Source of the DNA: an uncultured Chlamydiae bacterium
GTDB taxonomy: Bacteria > Chlamydiota > Chlamydiia > Chlamydiales > SM23-39
Direction: 5' to 3'
Assembly (NCBI GenBank): GCA_903893545.1
Contig: CAITMJ010000021.1
Coordinates: 1 to 64,000, forward strand
Length of the DNA: 64,000 nucleotides
Below, piece by piece: positions 44,140-52,014 of this stretch (position 1 is its first letter; each line of letters begins with the position of its first letter). The translations under genes were made by a program, and so were the position numbers. A model generated the notes under the pieces. The model was not told the origin of the DNA and made no database searches. It saw only the letters and a list, made by a program, of their open reading frames with translations.

Positions 44140-44823
44140 ATGAAATATCTTTTTATTTTTCTTTTTTGCTTCCAACTCAACGCGTCGGAATTGACGGAAA
44201 AATTTCCGAACCCCACGCTACAGCAGCTCTACGGGCACTTTGCCTCCCTTCCCGTAAAGCTCTGCGATATCGGCGAACATATGCCTCTTTTAAAAAAGCT
44301 CGCCGCTGAGTGCCCTACGGTCACAGAAATTGGCCTCGGATTAGTCATATCCACCTGGGGTATTTTGGAAGGACTTGCAGAAAATCCAGCGCCCACTCGC
44401 AGCTACATAGGGATTGACATCGCCATCCCTAATGCAGACAGCCTCAACCTCGCAAGACGTCTGGCAGAAGCCCAAGGGATCTCCTTTACCTTCCGTCACG
44501 GCAACGATTTAACCCTCGATATTGAGCCTACTGACCTACTCTTTATTGATTCGATGCATACCTATTGCCACCTAAGTTACGAACTAGACACCTTCTCGCC
44601 CAAAGTGAGAAAGTACATCGCCATGCACGATACGAGCGAGCCATGGGGCAACCGCGACGATGCAGAATACTGCGGCAATCGTTCCGAATATCCGCCTCAC
44701 TACGATCGAGGCAAACGGGGCCTCTGGCCAGCCGTCTCCGACTTCCTCCGCCGCAACCACGAATGGACCCTCTTAGAGCGCCATCACAATTGCCATGGAT
44801 TTACAATTTTACAACGCAAATGA
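44140..44823 (+). CDS. Exported class I SAM-dependent methyltransferase
   Basis: This 227-residue protein has a signal peptide (M-K-Y-L-F-I-F-L-F-C-F-Q-L-N-A-S). The mature part has a Rossmann-type methyltransferase core: T-E-I-G-L-G-L-V-I-S (motif I region), Y-I-G-I-D-I-A (motif II), D-L-L-F-I-D-S-M-H-T-Y and K-Y-I-A-M-H-D-T, resembling Methyltransf_24/CmcI-type enzymes that often act on sugars. It is paralogous to the gene at 47491-48168. It ends in an ATGA overlap with the next glycosyltransferase gene. An exported SAM enzyme is odd because SAM is cytosolic. Confidence 0.72.
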   Translation: MKYLFIFLFCFQLNASELTEKFPNPTLQQLYGHFASLPVKLCDIGEHMPLLKKLAAECPTVTEIGLGLVISTWGILEGLAENPAPTRSYIGIDIAIPNADSLNLARRLAEAQGISFTFRHGNDLTLDIEPTDLLFIDSMHTYCHLSYELDTFSPKVRKYIAMHDTSEPWGNRDDAEYCGNRSEYPPHYDRGKRGLWPAVSDFLRRNHEWTLLERHHNCHGFTILQRK

Positions 44824-45800
44824 AAATCGGCTGGATTTATCTACTCTTTTCGTTTTCACTCTATGCCCACTCGATCATCTTTATTCATCTGGGAGATACG
44901 CTTCCCAATCATCTCCCTGCAGCCATTGCGCAAGCTCGCCTGTTTAATAAAGAATGCCCGATTTACCTCATCGCCAACGGGTCCGCCCTCCGAAAAGGCT
45001 CCTCACCCCTCCAACCCTACAACGTGACCTTCATTTCTAGTGAATCTCTGCCTCGCAGCCCAGCGCACAACAGATTTTTACGATCTAGCAAACTCGACAA
45101 GAGAAGCGCAAATGGCTACTGGCTCTATACGACAGAGCGTTTTTTCTATTTAGATGAATGCATCACTGCAAAGCAGCTATCTGATGTGATTCATCTAGAA
45201 AATGACATTATGGTGTATGCTAACTTTGATCAGTTCCTACCGATTTTCAAGAAAGACTACAGTGGAATGATTGGGGCCACTTTTGAAAATGATGGCCGAT
45301 GTTGTGCAGGGCTTCTATACATAGCCAATTACGAGCCTATGAATCGTTTAATAGAACACTTCGCTGATCAAGCACATTTTTCAGAGGTAGATATGCATAT
45401 GATTGGATCTTTTAAGCAGCTCTATAAAAAGAGATGGATCGATTATTTACCTACGATCCCTCCTGAATATATATTCCACAGCCCAAGCCTTCATTCCACA
45501 GAACCAGAATCTTATTCCAATCATTTTGAAGAGTTTGCTTCTGTATTCGATGCCGCAGCACTGGGAATTTACCTAGGTGGAATCGACCCCCATTTTCATG
45601 TTGAGTCAGGACCTGGCAAAGACTGGCCTCATTCACTCATGGCGCCTTCTGATTTTGAGTTTTTATGGGAAGCCGATTCTGAAAATAGACTCATTCCCTA
45701 TATGATCTACCAAGGGAGAAAGATCCCGATCAATAATCTACACATAACGAGCAAGAAGCTAAATTTGTTCTCTTCTTTAAGGCAAGAAAATGCACTTTAG
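44820..45800 (+). CDS. Exported glycosyltransferase
   Basis: This 326-residue protein starts in an ATGA overlap and has the signal peptide M-K-I-G-W-I-Y-L-L-F-S-F-S-L-Y-A. The mature part runs H-S-I-I-F-I-H-L-G-D, then L-Y-T-T-E-R-F-F-Y-L and S-D-V-I-H-L-E-N-D-I-M-V-Y, where E-N-D is likely the DxD-equivalent site of a GT-A fold. The paralogue at 50159 has E-S-D at the same place. From about 45,150 onward the coding sequence is more AT-rich than the beginning, which may reflect recombination. The last 11 bp overlap the start of a broken gene. Confidence 0.65.
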   Translation: MKIGWIYLLFSFSLYAHSIIFIHLGDTLPNHLPAAIAQARLFNKECPIYLIANGSALRKGSSPLQPYNVTFISSESLPRSPAHNRFLRSSKLDKRSANGYWLYTTERFFYLDECITAKQLSDVIHLENDIMVYANFDQFLPIFKKDYSGMIGATFENDGRCCAGLLYIANYEPMNRLIEHFADQAHFSEVDMHMIGSFKQLYKKRWIDYLPTIPPEYIFHSPSLHSTEPESYSNHFEEFASVFDAAALGIYLGGIDPHFHVESGPGKDWPHSLMAPSDFEFLWEADSENRLIPYMIYQGRKIPINNLHITSKKLNLFSSLRQENAL

Positions 45801-46104
45801 AAAGCTCTTTCTTTTATTGTCGATTGCCTCAACAGCTTTTTGCAACTCAAATCCATCAAAAGGCTCGAAGATCGATCGGGCTTGAGTTACTTATGCCACA
45901 GAAAATTATTTTTCATTGGCAGAAGTCTTGGTGCGTAGCGTTCAGCTTTTTTCTAAATACCCCATCATTGTTGTAGGTGTGAATGCCGATCCTGCCCCTT
46001 TTTCAAAATATTCGTGCGCTATTACAAAAAGACTCGATATCCCCTTTCTAGAAGTCGAACGCCCTTCATTTAAAGGGCCAAAAATATGTTTACACATGGA
46101 ATAA
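45790..46104 (+). pseudogene. Broken exported glycosyltransferase-like gene
   Basis: From the ATG at 45790, overlapping the previous gene as is usual in this operon, a signal peptide M-H-F-R-K-L-F-L-L-L-S-I-A-S-T-A-F-C is read. It is followed after 13 residues by TGA at 45883-45885. The same frame continues for a further 72 codons to a TAA at 46102-46104, with V-T-Y-A-T-E-N-Y-F and F-S-K-Y-P-I-I-V-V-G-V-N, phrases typical of the start of a glycosyltransferase. One nonsense mutation plus loss of the 3' part explains it. The acetyltransferase gene of the opposing operon begins to be read 23 bp further on. Confidence 0.7.
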
Positions 46105-46126
46105 ATGGAAGTCAAAATCAGATCGT

Positions 46127-46718
46127 TCATCTCCTTGATTCACAATAGTGAATAAATTCATCGATATTATCTGATAACAGAAAACTCATTGCTCGATTAA
46201 TTTCCACATCGGACCAATTCCACCATGCAATGGTCAACAATTTTTGAATTGTTGCTTGATCAAACCGATATTTGACAACTCTAGCGGGATTGCCCGCGAC
46301 GATTGCATAAGGAGGGACATCTTTTGTGACCGTTGCTCTAGCGCCTATGACAGCGCCATCGCCGATCGAAACTCCCGAAAGGATAAAAGCATCGAGACCA
46401 ATCCAAACATCGTTGCCAATATTGACATCCCCTTTTGTCGTTGGATGTCCTTGAATACGCGCTGCAGACGGCCATTCTGAAAAACTCATGAAAGGATACG
46501 TTGTGACCCAATTGGTTTGATGATTTCCTCCTAATAGAATGGTGACTCCGGACGCGATCGAACTAAATCTTCCAACCGTTGGCCTTAGCCCCTTCTCCCC
46601 AAGAACGAACCTCTGGTTGCCCATAGGATTTATATCCCATTTTGAGATGTGGAGAATCCACCGCGCTAACAACGCTTGCAAACATAGCCATTGCAAATGC
46701 GATTCGAATATAGGTCAT
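46127..46718 (-). pseudogene. Exported CatB-like hexapeptide acetyltransferase, frameshifted
   Basis: The ATG at 46718, in an ATGA overlap with the preceding gene and behind AGGAGG, opens a signal peptide M-T-Y-I-R-I-A-F-A-M-A-M-F-A-S-V-V-S-A. The expected N-terminus of a CatB/XAT acyltransferase follows (S-Y-G-Q-P-E-V-R-S-W-G-E-G-A-K). That frame stops at 46563. The rest of the enzyme, from V-G-R-F-S-S-I-A-S-G-V-T-I through the left-handed beta-helix (L-G-G-N-H-Q-T-N-W-V-T-T-Y-P-F; V-I-G-A-R-A-T-V-T-K-D-V-P-P-Y), is in the +1 frame to 46127. A one-base insertion near 46575-46600, perhaps in the CCCC at 46589-46592, accounts for it. Real pseudogene, sequence error or programmed shift cannot be told apart here. 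Family role: acetyl transfer from acetyl-CoA to sugars. Confidence 0.75.
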
Positions 46719-47494
46719 CTGCCTCCTATGGGGTAAAAAATGTCATGAAGTTCTGAATAGACGATAAGATCGTTTGGAATACGGTTATAGTTATTGTTCT
46801 CATCCGTCTTCACCCGAAAATGAAATAAATCGGACGTCAAAATCTGACTTTTCCACTGATTCCATTCCGCTAAACTATGGATATCTAGCCGCTCATGACG
46901 GCGGAGATGAATATCGTGTTTCTTCAGCAAAAAACCGATCAGGCAGTCATCGGGATCATTTCTGAAGCCCAATAGTCTAGCCTTATTTGCTACGAGCAGT
47001 TCGACAACGTCAGGGGAGAGGATAATGCCCGTTCCCGAGGCGATAATTGAATCTCCCCCCGTATTCGACCCCGCATAGCAACGGGTCCGTGGAAGAGCGT
47101 TTAAATAGGTAAACAGCCTATGGAATGCATAAAACGTCGATAGATTGCTTCTGATGACATAATCGAATTCCGTTTTGATTCTAGGAAGAAGACCCTCCAT
47201 AGCCATCATAGTTTTGTTGATAATGCCGGCGCTAGCGGGAGATAACCCTTCTGCCGTCTTACACCAAATGGTATCTCCCTCTATTTTTACAGCCTCATTC
47301 AGGCGCGGGTTCCCTTTTAAGAAATAGGCTTCTATATGCTCTGGGTCAGAATGCATATAAGTGCGCCAACATTTTTGAAACTCCTCATAGATCGGCAGGT
47401 TATCCGATGCGATGATGAGGAGAAGGATTTTCAGGTCCCGCGGCTCTGCATGGCAGAAAGAGCTAAAAAATAATAAGAAAGAGATCCATTTCAT
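46715..47494 (-). CDS. Exported fringe/GT31-like glycosyltransferase
   Basis: This 259-residue protein has the signal peptide M-K-W-I-S-F-L-L-F-F-S-S-F-C-H-A. The mature part has F-D-Y-V-I-R-S-N-L-S-T-F (site of the DxD in fringe-like enzymes), C-Y-A-G-S-N-T-G-G, A-S-G-T-G-I-I-L-S-P-D-V-V and D-D-C-L-I-G-F-L-L, the order seen in GT31/fringe-type beta-1,3-glycosyltransferases; the canonical DDD is missing. It overlaps both neighbours by ATGA, placing it in the middle of a three-gene minus-strand operon (methyltransferase, this gene, acetyltransferase). Confidence 0.6.
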   Translation of the reverse strand: MKWISFLLFFSSFCHAEPRDLKILLLIIASDNLPIYEEFQKCWRTYMHSDPEHIEAYFLKGNPRLNEAVKIEGDTIWCKTAEGLSPASAGIINKTMMAMEGLLPRIKTEFDYVIRSNLSTFYAFHRLFTYLNALPRTRCYAGSNTGGDSIIASGTGIILSPDVVELLVANKARLLGFRNDPDDCLIGFLLKKHDIHLRRHERLDIHSLAEWNQWKSQILTSDLFHFRVKTDENNNYNRIPNDLIVYSELHDIFYPIGGR

Positions 47495-48168
47495 TGTCGT
47501 TTCAAAACTGTAAAGCCGTGATTGTTGTAATAATGCTCAGAAAGACTCCACTCTGGGTGACGAGCTAAGAAATCTTGCACCGCCAGCCATAGCCCTTTTT
47601 TACTGCGATCGATCGTCTCGGGATATTCTGAATAATTCCCCTCATACCAAAAATCGTCGACAAATCCAAATGGCTCATCGGTGTCATGCATGGCGATATA
47701 TTTACCCACTTTGGGAGCAAATTTCTCCAATTCATACGTCAAATGGCAGTAGGTATGAAGCGTATCGATGAACAGCAAATCAGTCGGTTCGATATCGATT
47801 TCCATGTCGTTTGCTTGAAAAAAAACAAATGAAATCCCATTGCGGATCGCTAAATTTTGCGCTCGATTAAAGATCTCTTTTGGAGGTGCATTCAAATCAA
47901 TGCCGATATAGCTACATCCATCCAGTGAACTCTCCGCCAACCCTTGTAGTAGCGCCCAACTAGAATTCATCGTTCTCATTCCAACCTCGACAACCGATGA
48001 ACACTCCTTTGCCAACCTTTTAAGATGGGGCAGATGTTCATGGATATCGGAAGGACCTCTACATTGAGTGCGATACTGCTCTCTAAGCAGATGCTGCGCT
48101 CCTAGATCTTTAGAACGAGATTCACAGATACTTGAGATCGACAAGAGAACGAATAGAAAGTACTTCAT
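47491..48168 (-). CDS. Exported class I SAM-dependent methyltransferase
   Basis: This 225-residue protein has the signal peptide M-K-Y-F-L-F-V-L-L-S-I-S-S-I-C-E-S and is a paralogue of the gene at 44140: V-V-E-V-G-M-R-T-M-N-S-S-W, Y-I-G-I-D-L-N, D-L-L-F-I-D-T-L-H-T-Y-C-H-L-T-Y-E-L, K-Y-I-A-M-H-D-T-D-E-P. GGGGAT precedes the ATG. It leads the minus-strand operon that continues with the fringe-like and acetyltransferase genes. The acceptor is probably a sugar, judging by the neighbours. Confidence 0.72.
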   Translation of the reverse strand: MKYFLFVLLSISSICESRSKDLGAQHLLREQYRTQCRGPSDIHEHLPHLKRLAKECSSVVEVGMRTMNSSWALLQGLAESSLDGCSYIGIDLNAPPKEIFNRAQNLAIRNGISFVFFQANDMEIDIEPTDLLFIDTLHTYCHLTYELEKFAPKVGKYIAMHDTDEPFGFVDDFWYEGNYSEYPETIDRSKKGLWLAVQDFLARHPEWSLSEHYYNNHGFTVLKRQ

Positions 48169-48190
48169 AAATCCCCGTAAATTTCCATTT

Positions 48191-48220
48191 CTTATAGATA
48201 AAGACCCCTCACGTTGTAAA
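48191..48220 (-). promoter_or_regulatory. Possible promoter of the minus-strand operon
   Basis: On the minus strand TTTACA (48215-48220), an 18-bp spacer and TATAAG (48191-48196) form a moderate promoter 23 bp before the ATG at 48168. The -35 overlaps TGTAAAG (48215-48221), the half-site of the palindrome found at 49204 and 63307. Confidence 0.4.
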
Positions 48221-48239
48221 GAGAAATTCCCCTCTCTTA

Positions 48240-48268
48240 TTGACCTGAAAGTAAAAAAATTTTACACT
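48240..48268 (+). promoter_or_regulatory. Sigma-70-like promoter of the plus-strand operon
   Basis: TTGACC (48240-48245), a 17-bp spacer and TACACT (48263-48268) form a good promoter. The ATG at 48275 is only 6 nt beyond the -10, implying a leaderless mRNA. Confidence 0.6.
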
Positions 48269-48274
48269 CGCCGC

Positions 48275-49204
48275 ATGAAAAAGTTCCTCGCCTTTCTAGC
48301 GCTTCTCTTGATCCAACATCTCCACTCTCGTCCATTTTCTCTGCAGTTTTCTATCCCTGAGAGTAAAATTGTCCAAGAAATCCCCTACAAGGATAGAGAC
48401 TTCGCATTCATCCGTGCGGGAGCTCTTCACACATACATCTACACTGAAGAGTCCGATTATTATAACGACTACCAGCGCTCTTATTTTGCCGTCACATGCA
48501 AAAAAGGGGGATGGGATTGCATGCGGCACTACGAAATCCTGGCCAATGGCTGCATCCCTTATTTTCTCGATCTCGATAAGTGCGACGACGATACGATGAC
48601 CCTGCTACCAAAAGCCCTCATCAAAGAGGCCATGCAATTGCCCGGTGTCTCCTACCTCAACATCGACCATTCCAAGTTCGATCCGGCAAAATATTACGCC
48701 ATCTTGAATCAGCTCCTCGAGTACACAAGGAAACACCTGACGACCAAAAACATGGCCGCCCACCTCCTCGACACCATTCACTATTCGGGGAAAGGAAAAA
48801 TCCTCTATCTCTCCAATAACCCCGATCCCGACTACATGCGCTGCGTTACCTTAGTCGGCCTCAAAGAGCTCCTTCCTGGAAGAGTCATCGACGTCCCGAA
48901 GATCGAGCACATCTATAAATCCTACCCCCACGACATCCGCAACCTCTATGGGAAGGGCTTTTCCTATACAAAAATCGTCGATGACCAACCTATCGATCGA
49001 GAAAACATCGAGCAACGCATTCGAAATCGGGAATTTGATCTTATTATCTATGGATCAGTTCATCGAGGACTCAACTACCACAACCTCGTTCGGGCCATGT
49101 ACAGCCCCAACAAAATCATTTACCTTTGCGGGGAAGACAAACACAAATGCCCCTACACCAGATGGAACAATTTGTTCTTGCGAGAATTCGAAGGGAACCA
49201 CTAA
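48275..49204 (+). CDS. Exported glycosyltransferase-like protein
   Basis: This 309-residue protein has the signal peptide M-K-K-F-L-A-F-L-A-L-L-L-I-Q-H-L-H-S. The mature part has K-K-G-G-W-D-C-M-R-H-Y-E-I-L-A-N-G-C-I-P-Y-F, a phrase found in exostosin/GT1-like proteins around the nucleotide-sugar site, and a C-terminal Rossmann-like part (K-I-L-Y-L-S-N-N, D-L-I-I-Y-G-S-V-H-R-G). It is the first gene of the second plus-strand operon. The start was chosen for the signal peptide; it lies directly behind the promoter, without a Shine-Dalgarno. A 21-bp palindrome begins at its stop codon. Confidence 0.6.
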   Translation: MKKFLAFLALLLIQHLHSRPFSLQFSIPESKIVQEIPYKDRDFAFIRAGALHTYIYTEESDYYNDYQRSYFAVTCKKGGWDCMRHYEILANGCIPYFLDLDKCDDDTMTLLPKALIKEAMQLPGVSYLNIDHSKFDPAKYYAILNQLLEYTRKHLTTKNMAAHLLDTIHYSGKGKILYLSNNPDPDYMRCVTLVGLKELLPGRVIDVPKIEHIYKSYPHDIRNLYGKGFSYTKIVDDQPIDRENIEQRIRNREFDLIIYGSVHRGLNYHNLVRAMYSPNKIIYLCGEDKHKCPYTRWNNLFLREFEGNH

Positions 49205-49224
49205 ATGTAAAGCCGCTTTACATT
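49204..49224. promoter_or_regulatory. 21-bp palindrome, copy 1
   Basis: AATGTAAAGC, one central C, then the exact complement GCTTTACATT. It starts on the last base of the preceding stop codon and ends 49 bp before the next ATG. The same arms, with G in the centre, occur at 63307-63327. It could be an operator for the methyltransferase gene downstream or a hairpin at the end of the upstream gene. Confidence 0.65.
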
Positions 49225-49273
49225 GCAAGCGCCAAAAACTCCCAGATTTCGCCGAAACTTAAATAGGTTATGC

Positions 49274-49993
49274 ATGAAAAAAATATGCTTGTTAGCGCTC
49301 TTTTTCCATTCCGCTTTATTCTCTGAGAGCCTGATTCCAACTGAACGAGAGCAATTGATCATCGATCATGTGAAGATATGTATTAAAAAAGCTGAACATC
49401 ACATTTCTCAACTGAACCAAGAAGTCTTACAAGTTGATGGAATGTCAAGCCCTAAAGTGCGTCATTTTCTGAACAATCTCTGCTCTAGACCTGACACCCA
49501 TTATTTAGAAATTGGCTGCTGGAAAGGGTCTACTCTAATCTCAAGTTTATTCAACAACAGAAATACAATCGTTTCAGCTATTGCAATTGATAACTGGTCT
49601 AACCATTATCACAATGAAAGACTAAAAGACGAATTCCATGCAAATTGCAATCGATTTCTATTGCCCGACCAATATCATTTTTATGAAGTCGATTGTTTTA
49701 AAATAACTCCCAATGAAGTGTGTCCTAGTCCCGTCAATACCTATTTCTATGACGGCGAACATACTGCTTTAGACCAAGAGCTCGCCTTTACTTATTACAA
49801 CGATCGATTAGACGATGTATTTATTGCTGTTATCGACGATTGGAATCATCCCCCCGTACCAGAAGGGACAGAGATCGCTTTTAAAAAGCTGAATTACCAA
49901 GTTCTTTTTCAACAAGTTCTCCCAGCTAGATGGAATGGCGATACAGAAAACTGGTGGAATGGCCTTTATGTGGCTGTCATACGAAAGTCCTAA
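49274..49993 (+). CDS. Exported class I SAM-dependent methyltransferase
   Basis: This 239-residue protein has the signal peptide M-K-K-I-C-L-L-A-L-F-F-H-S-A-L-F-S. The mature part has Y-L-E-I-G-C-W-K-G-S-T-L (motif I), A-I-A-I-D-N-W-S (motif II), T-Y-F-Y-D-G-E-H-T and A-V-I-D-D-W-N-H, fitting a Methyltransf_24-like enzyme. It is only distantly similar to the two other exported methyltransferases of this type. The base composition is clearly more AT-rich than the neighbouring glycosyltransferase genes, hinting at a separate origin. Confidence 0.68.
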   Translation: MKKICLLALFFHSALFSESLIPTEREQLIIDHVKICIKKAEHHISQLNQEVLQVDGMSSPKVRHFLNNLCSRPDTHYLEIGCWKGSTLISSLFNNRNTIVSAIAIDNWSNHYHNERLKDEFHANCNRFLLPDQYHFYEVDCFKITPNEVCPSPVNTYFYDGEHTALDQELAFTYYNDRLDDVFIAVIDDWNHPPVPEGTEIAFKKLNYQVLFQQVLPARWNGDTENWWNGLYVAVIRKS

Positions 49994-50043
49994 AAGCCTG
50001 ATGCCTTCCAAAAACAGTATGAAAACTAGATGAAAAAACCTTT

Positions 50044-50158
50044 ATGCGTATCCTTCTTCTGATAACTCTCTTCTGGAGTACTTGCAGTTACTCTCTCTCA
50101 TGTTGGCAAAAAAAGAAAAATTTTACTATGATCCACAGCTTCTTAAAAGCTGGCTCTT
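50044..50158 (+). pseudogene. Remnant of an exported protein gene (signal peptide only)
   Basis: An ATG at 50044 opens a typical signal peptide, M-R-I-L-L-L-I-T-L-F-W-S-T-C-S-Y-S, followed by L-S-C-W-Q-K-K-K. After that the frame loses protein character and runs into the next gene out of frame. The neighbouring exported genes begin in the same way, so this looks like the 5' stump of a deleted gene; a short secreted peptide is the alternative. Confidence 0.4.
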
Positions 50159-51142
50159 ATGCGCATCTATCTTTGGCTCTTGCTCCTCGCCGCCTCTTCA
50201 CTGGGAGCTCACTCGATTGTCTTCATCCATCTCGGCCAAAGATTTCCCGATTATCTTCTGACAGCCATTGATCAGGCGCGCCTTTTCAATCCCGATTGTC
50301 CAATCTATGTAATCGTCAACCAAAGGGCGATGCAGGGAAGACAAGCTTTAACCAAGAACGGTGAGATCTACGTGATGGCGGAAAGCCTTCCGCAAGAGCC
50401 TGCCCATCAGCTCTTCAAGCAAAGATCAAAGCTCGACCGGACATTTCGAGGAGGATTTTGGCTCTATGCAACAGAGCGGTTCTTTTACCTCCATGAACTG
50501 ATCAAGAAATATGAACTTTCCGACGTGATCCATCTCGAAAGCGATGTGATGCTTTATCGAGAAGCAGAAGATCTCTTGCCTCCCTTGCAGGCGCACTATG
50601 CGGGAAAAATCGGCGCTACATTTGATCACAATGGGCGCTGCATCGCCGGATTTTTCTACGTTTCCGAGGAAGCTCCCATTGAAAAATTCACCCGATTTCT
50701 TTCGGAAAAAGCTTTCTTGCAATACAACGATATGGAATTTTTGGTTGCATTTAAGGAACATGAAGAGGGGCGGTGGATCGAGCAATTGCCGATCATCATG
50801 CCCGCTTATGTAGAAAATCACCCTTTGATTAGCCCACACGAACATCGGGGAGATCCTCCAGGGCCCTTTTACAATTACTTCGACGAATTCCAATCGATTT
50901 TCGATGCTGCGGCCATTGGGCAATATATCGGGGGGACAGATCCGAAAAATAATGCCGGCGGGCCTGGGTTCATCAATGAATCCTGCGTATTTAACCCGTC
51001 CTATTTTCAATATGAATGGATCGTCGATGAAAAAGGAAGACGTTTTCCCGTAGCGATTTACCAAACACAAGCGTACAGGATCAACAACCTGCACGTTCAT
51101 TGCAAAAACCTTAAACCGTTTTACTCAGGAGTCACACAATGA
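50159..51142 (+). CDS. Exported glycosyltransferase
   Basis: This 327-residue protein is a full-length paralogue of the gene at 44820. It has the signal peptide M-R-I-Y-L-W-L-L-L-L-A-A-S-S-L-G-A, then H-S-I-V-F-I-H-L-G, L-Y-A-T-E-R-F-F-Y-L, and S-D-V-I-H-L-E-S-D-V-M-L-Y with the DxD-like E-S-D. G-K-I-G-A-T-F-D and I-N-N-L-H-V-H are also shared. It ends in an ATGA overlap with the first of two exostosin-like genes. The donor is unknown. Confidence 0.65.
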   Translation: MRIYLWLLLLAASSLGAHSIVFIHLGQRFPDYLLTAIDQARLFNPDCPIYVIVNQRAMQGRQALTKNGEIYVMAESLPQEPAHQLFKQRSKLDRTFRGGFWLYATERFFYLHELIKKYELSDVIHLESDVMLYREAEDLLPPLQAHYAGKIGATFDHNGRCIAGFFYVSEEAPIEKFTRFLSEKAFLQYNDMEFLVAFKEHEEGRWIEQLPIIMPAYVENHPLISPHEHRGDPPGPFYNYFDEFQSIFDAAAIGQYIGGTDPKNNAGGPGFINESCVFNPSYFQYEWIVDEKGRRFPVAIYQTQAYRINNLHVHCKNLKPFYSGVTQ

Positions 51143-52014
51143 GAATGATCTTTCGGCTAATTGCCTTGCTCATCCCCATCCTAAATTTTGCGGTTCCACA
51201 AGCGCTGCACCGCTATACTTTCCCCCCGTTTATTTCAGGGGATTTATTCCGCGAATATAGCGATTTTGCCTATGACGATAACGATACATCGATGAATCCA
51301 AAAGGAGTAATGCACGGCAATACGGTCTTTGTGCAAACAGACTTATTGAAGACCTTTTTTAAGACGGTCCATCCACTCATTGTCAATCCCTACATTCTGA
51401 TCACTCATAATTCCGATGCTTCTGCGCCAGGCCCTTTTAGAGGCCATCTCGACGATCCGATGATCCTCGCGTGGTTCGGAGAAAATCACGATGGGTACGA
51501 CCATCCCAAAATGCATGTGATCCCAATGGGCACAGCCAATTTTAATTGGCCAAATGGCAATGGCGATACGATCAAGAAAGTGATCGCCAAGAACTGCTCT
51601 AAAGAACACTTGACCCACATGGGATTTACCATTCAAACCAATTACAATGAACGATGGAATGTGTTTCGCCAATTTTCACAAGCCCCTTTCTGCTATCGCA
51701 CGATCAAAAAGGTCTACGAAGGGTATCTGACCGATGTCGCTTCCTCGAAATTCGAGATTAGCCCGCTTGGCTTTGCCCTCGACACCTATCGCCTCTGGGA
51801 GTGCCTCTATGTAGGGACAATTCCCATTGTAAGAACCTCCTCCTTAGATGCTCTTTATGAAGGACTGCCTGTTCTAATCATCAAAGATTGGAAGACAGTT
51901 ACCCAGGCGTTTTTGGAAGAAAAATACCTCGAGTTTAGCAAAAAGACGTTCAACATGGAAAAAACAACCATGGAGTATTGGATAAGACAGATGGACGCCT
52001 GCAAGGTCCAATGA
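51139..52014 (+). CDS. Exported exostosin-like glycosyltransferase, divergent motif
   Basis: This 291-residue protein has the signal peptide M-R-M-I-F-R-L-I-A-L-L-I-P-I-L-N-F-A. Compared with its paralogues at 42627 and 52011 the nucleotide-sugar motif I-S-P-R-G-N-G-L-D-T-H-R reads I-S-P-L-G-F-A-L-D-T-Y-R, so a conserved Arg, Asn and His are changed. It may use a different donor or be inactive. L-Y-V-G-T-I-P-I-V is retained. It sits between two ATGA overlaps in the plus-strand operon. Confidence 0.68.
   Translation: MRMIFRLIALLIPILNFAVPQALHRYTFPPFISGDLFREYSDFAYDDNDTSMNPKGVMHGNTVFVQTDLLKTFFKTVHPLIVNPYILITHNSDASAPGPFRGHLDDPMILAWFGENHDGYDHPKMHVIPMGTANFNWPNGNGDTIKKVIAKNCSKEHLTHMGFTIQTNYNERWNVFRQFSQAPFCYRTIKKVYEGYLTDVASSKFEISPLGFALDTYRLWECLYVGTIPIVRTSSLDALYEGLPVLIIKDWKTVTQAFLEEKYLEFSKKTFNMEKTTMEYWIRQMDACKVQ

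Noticed and set aside
44565..44819. An 85-codon upstream extension of the glycosyltransferase at 44820.
   Set aside because: It lies wholly inside the methyltransferase gene in another frame; the ATGA overlap and signal peptide mark 44820 as the start.
49204..49224. Resemblance of the TGTAAA/TTTACA palindrome to a TyrR box.
   Set aside because: The spacer is 5 rather than 6 bp and no TyrR-like regulator or aromatic amino-acid gene is in the window.
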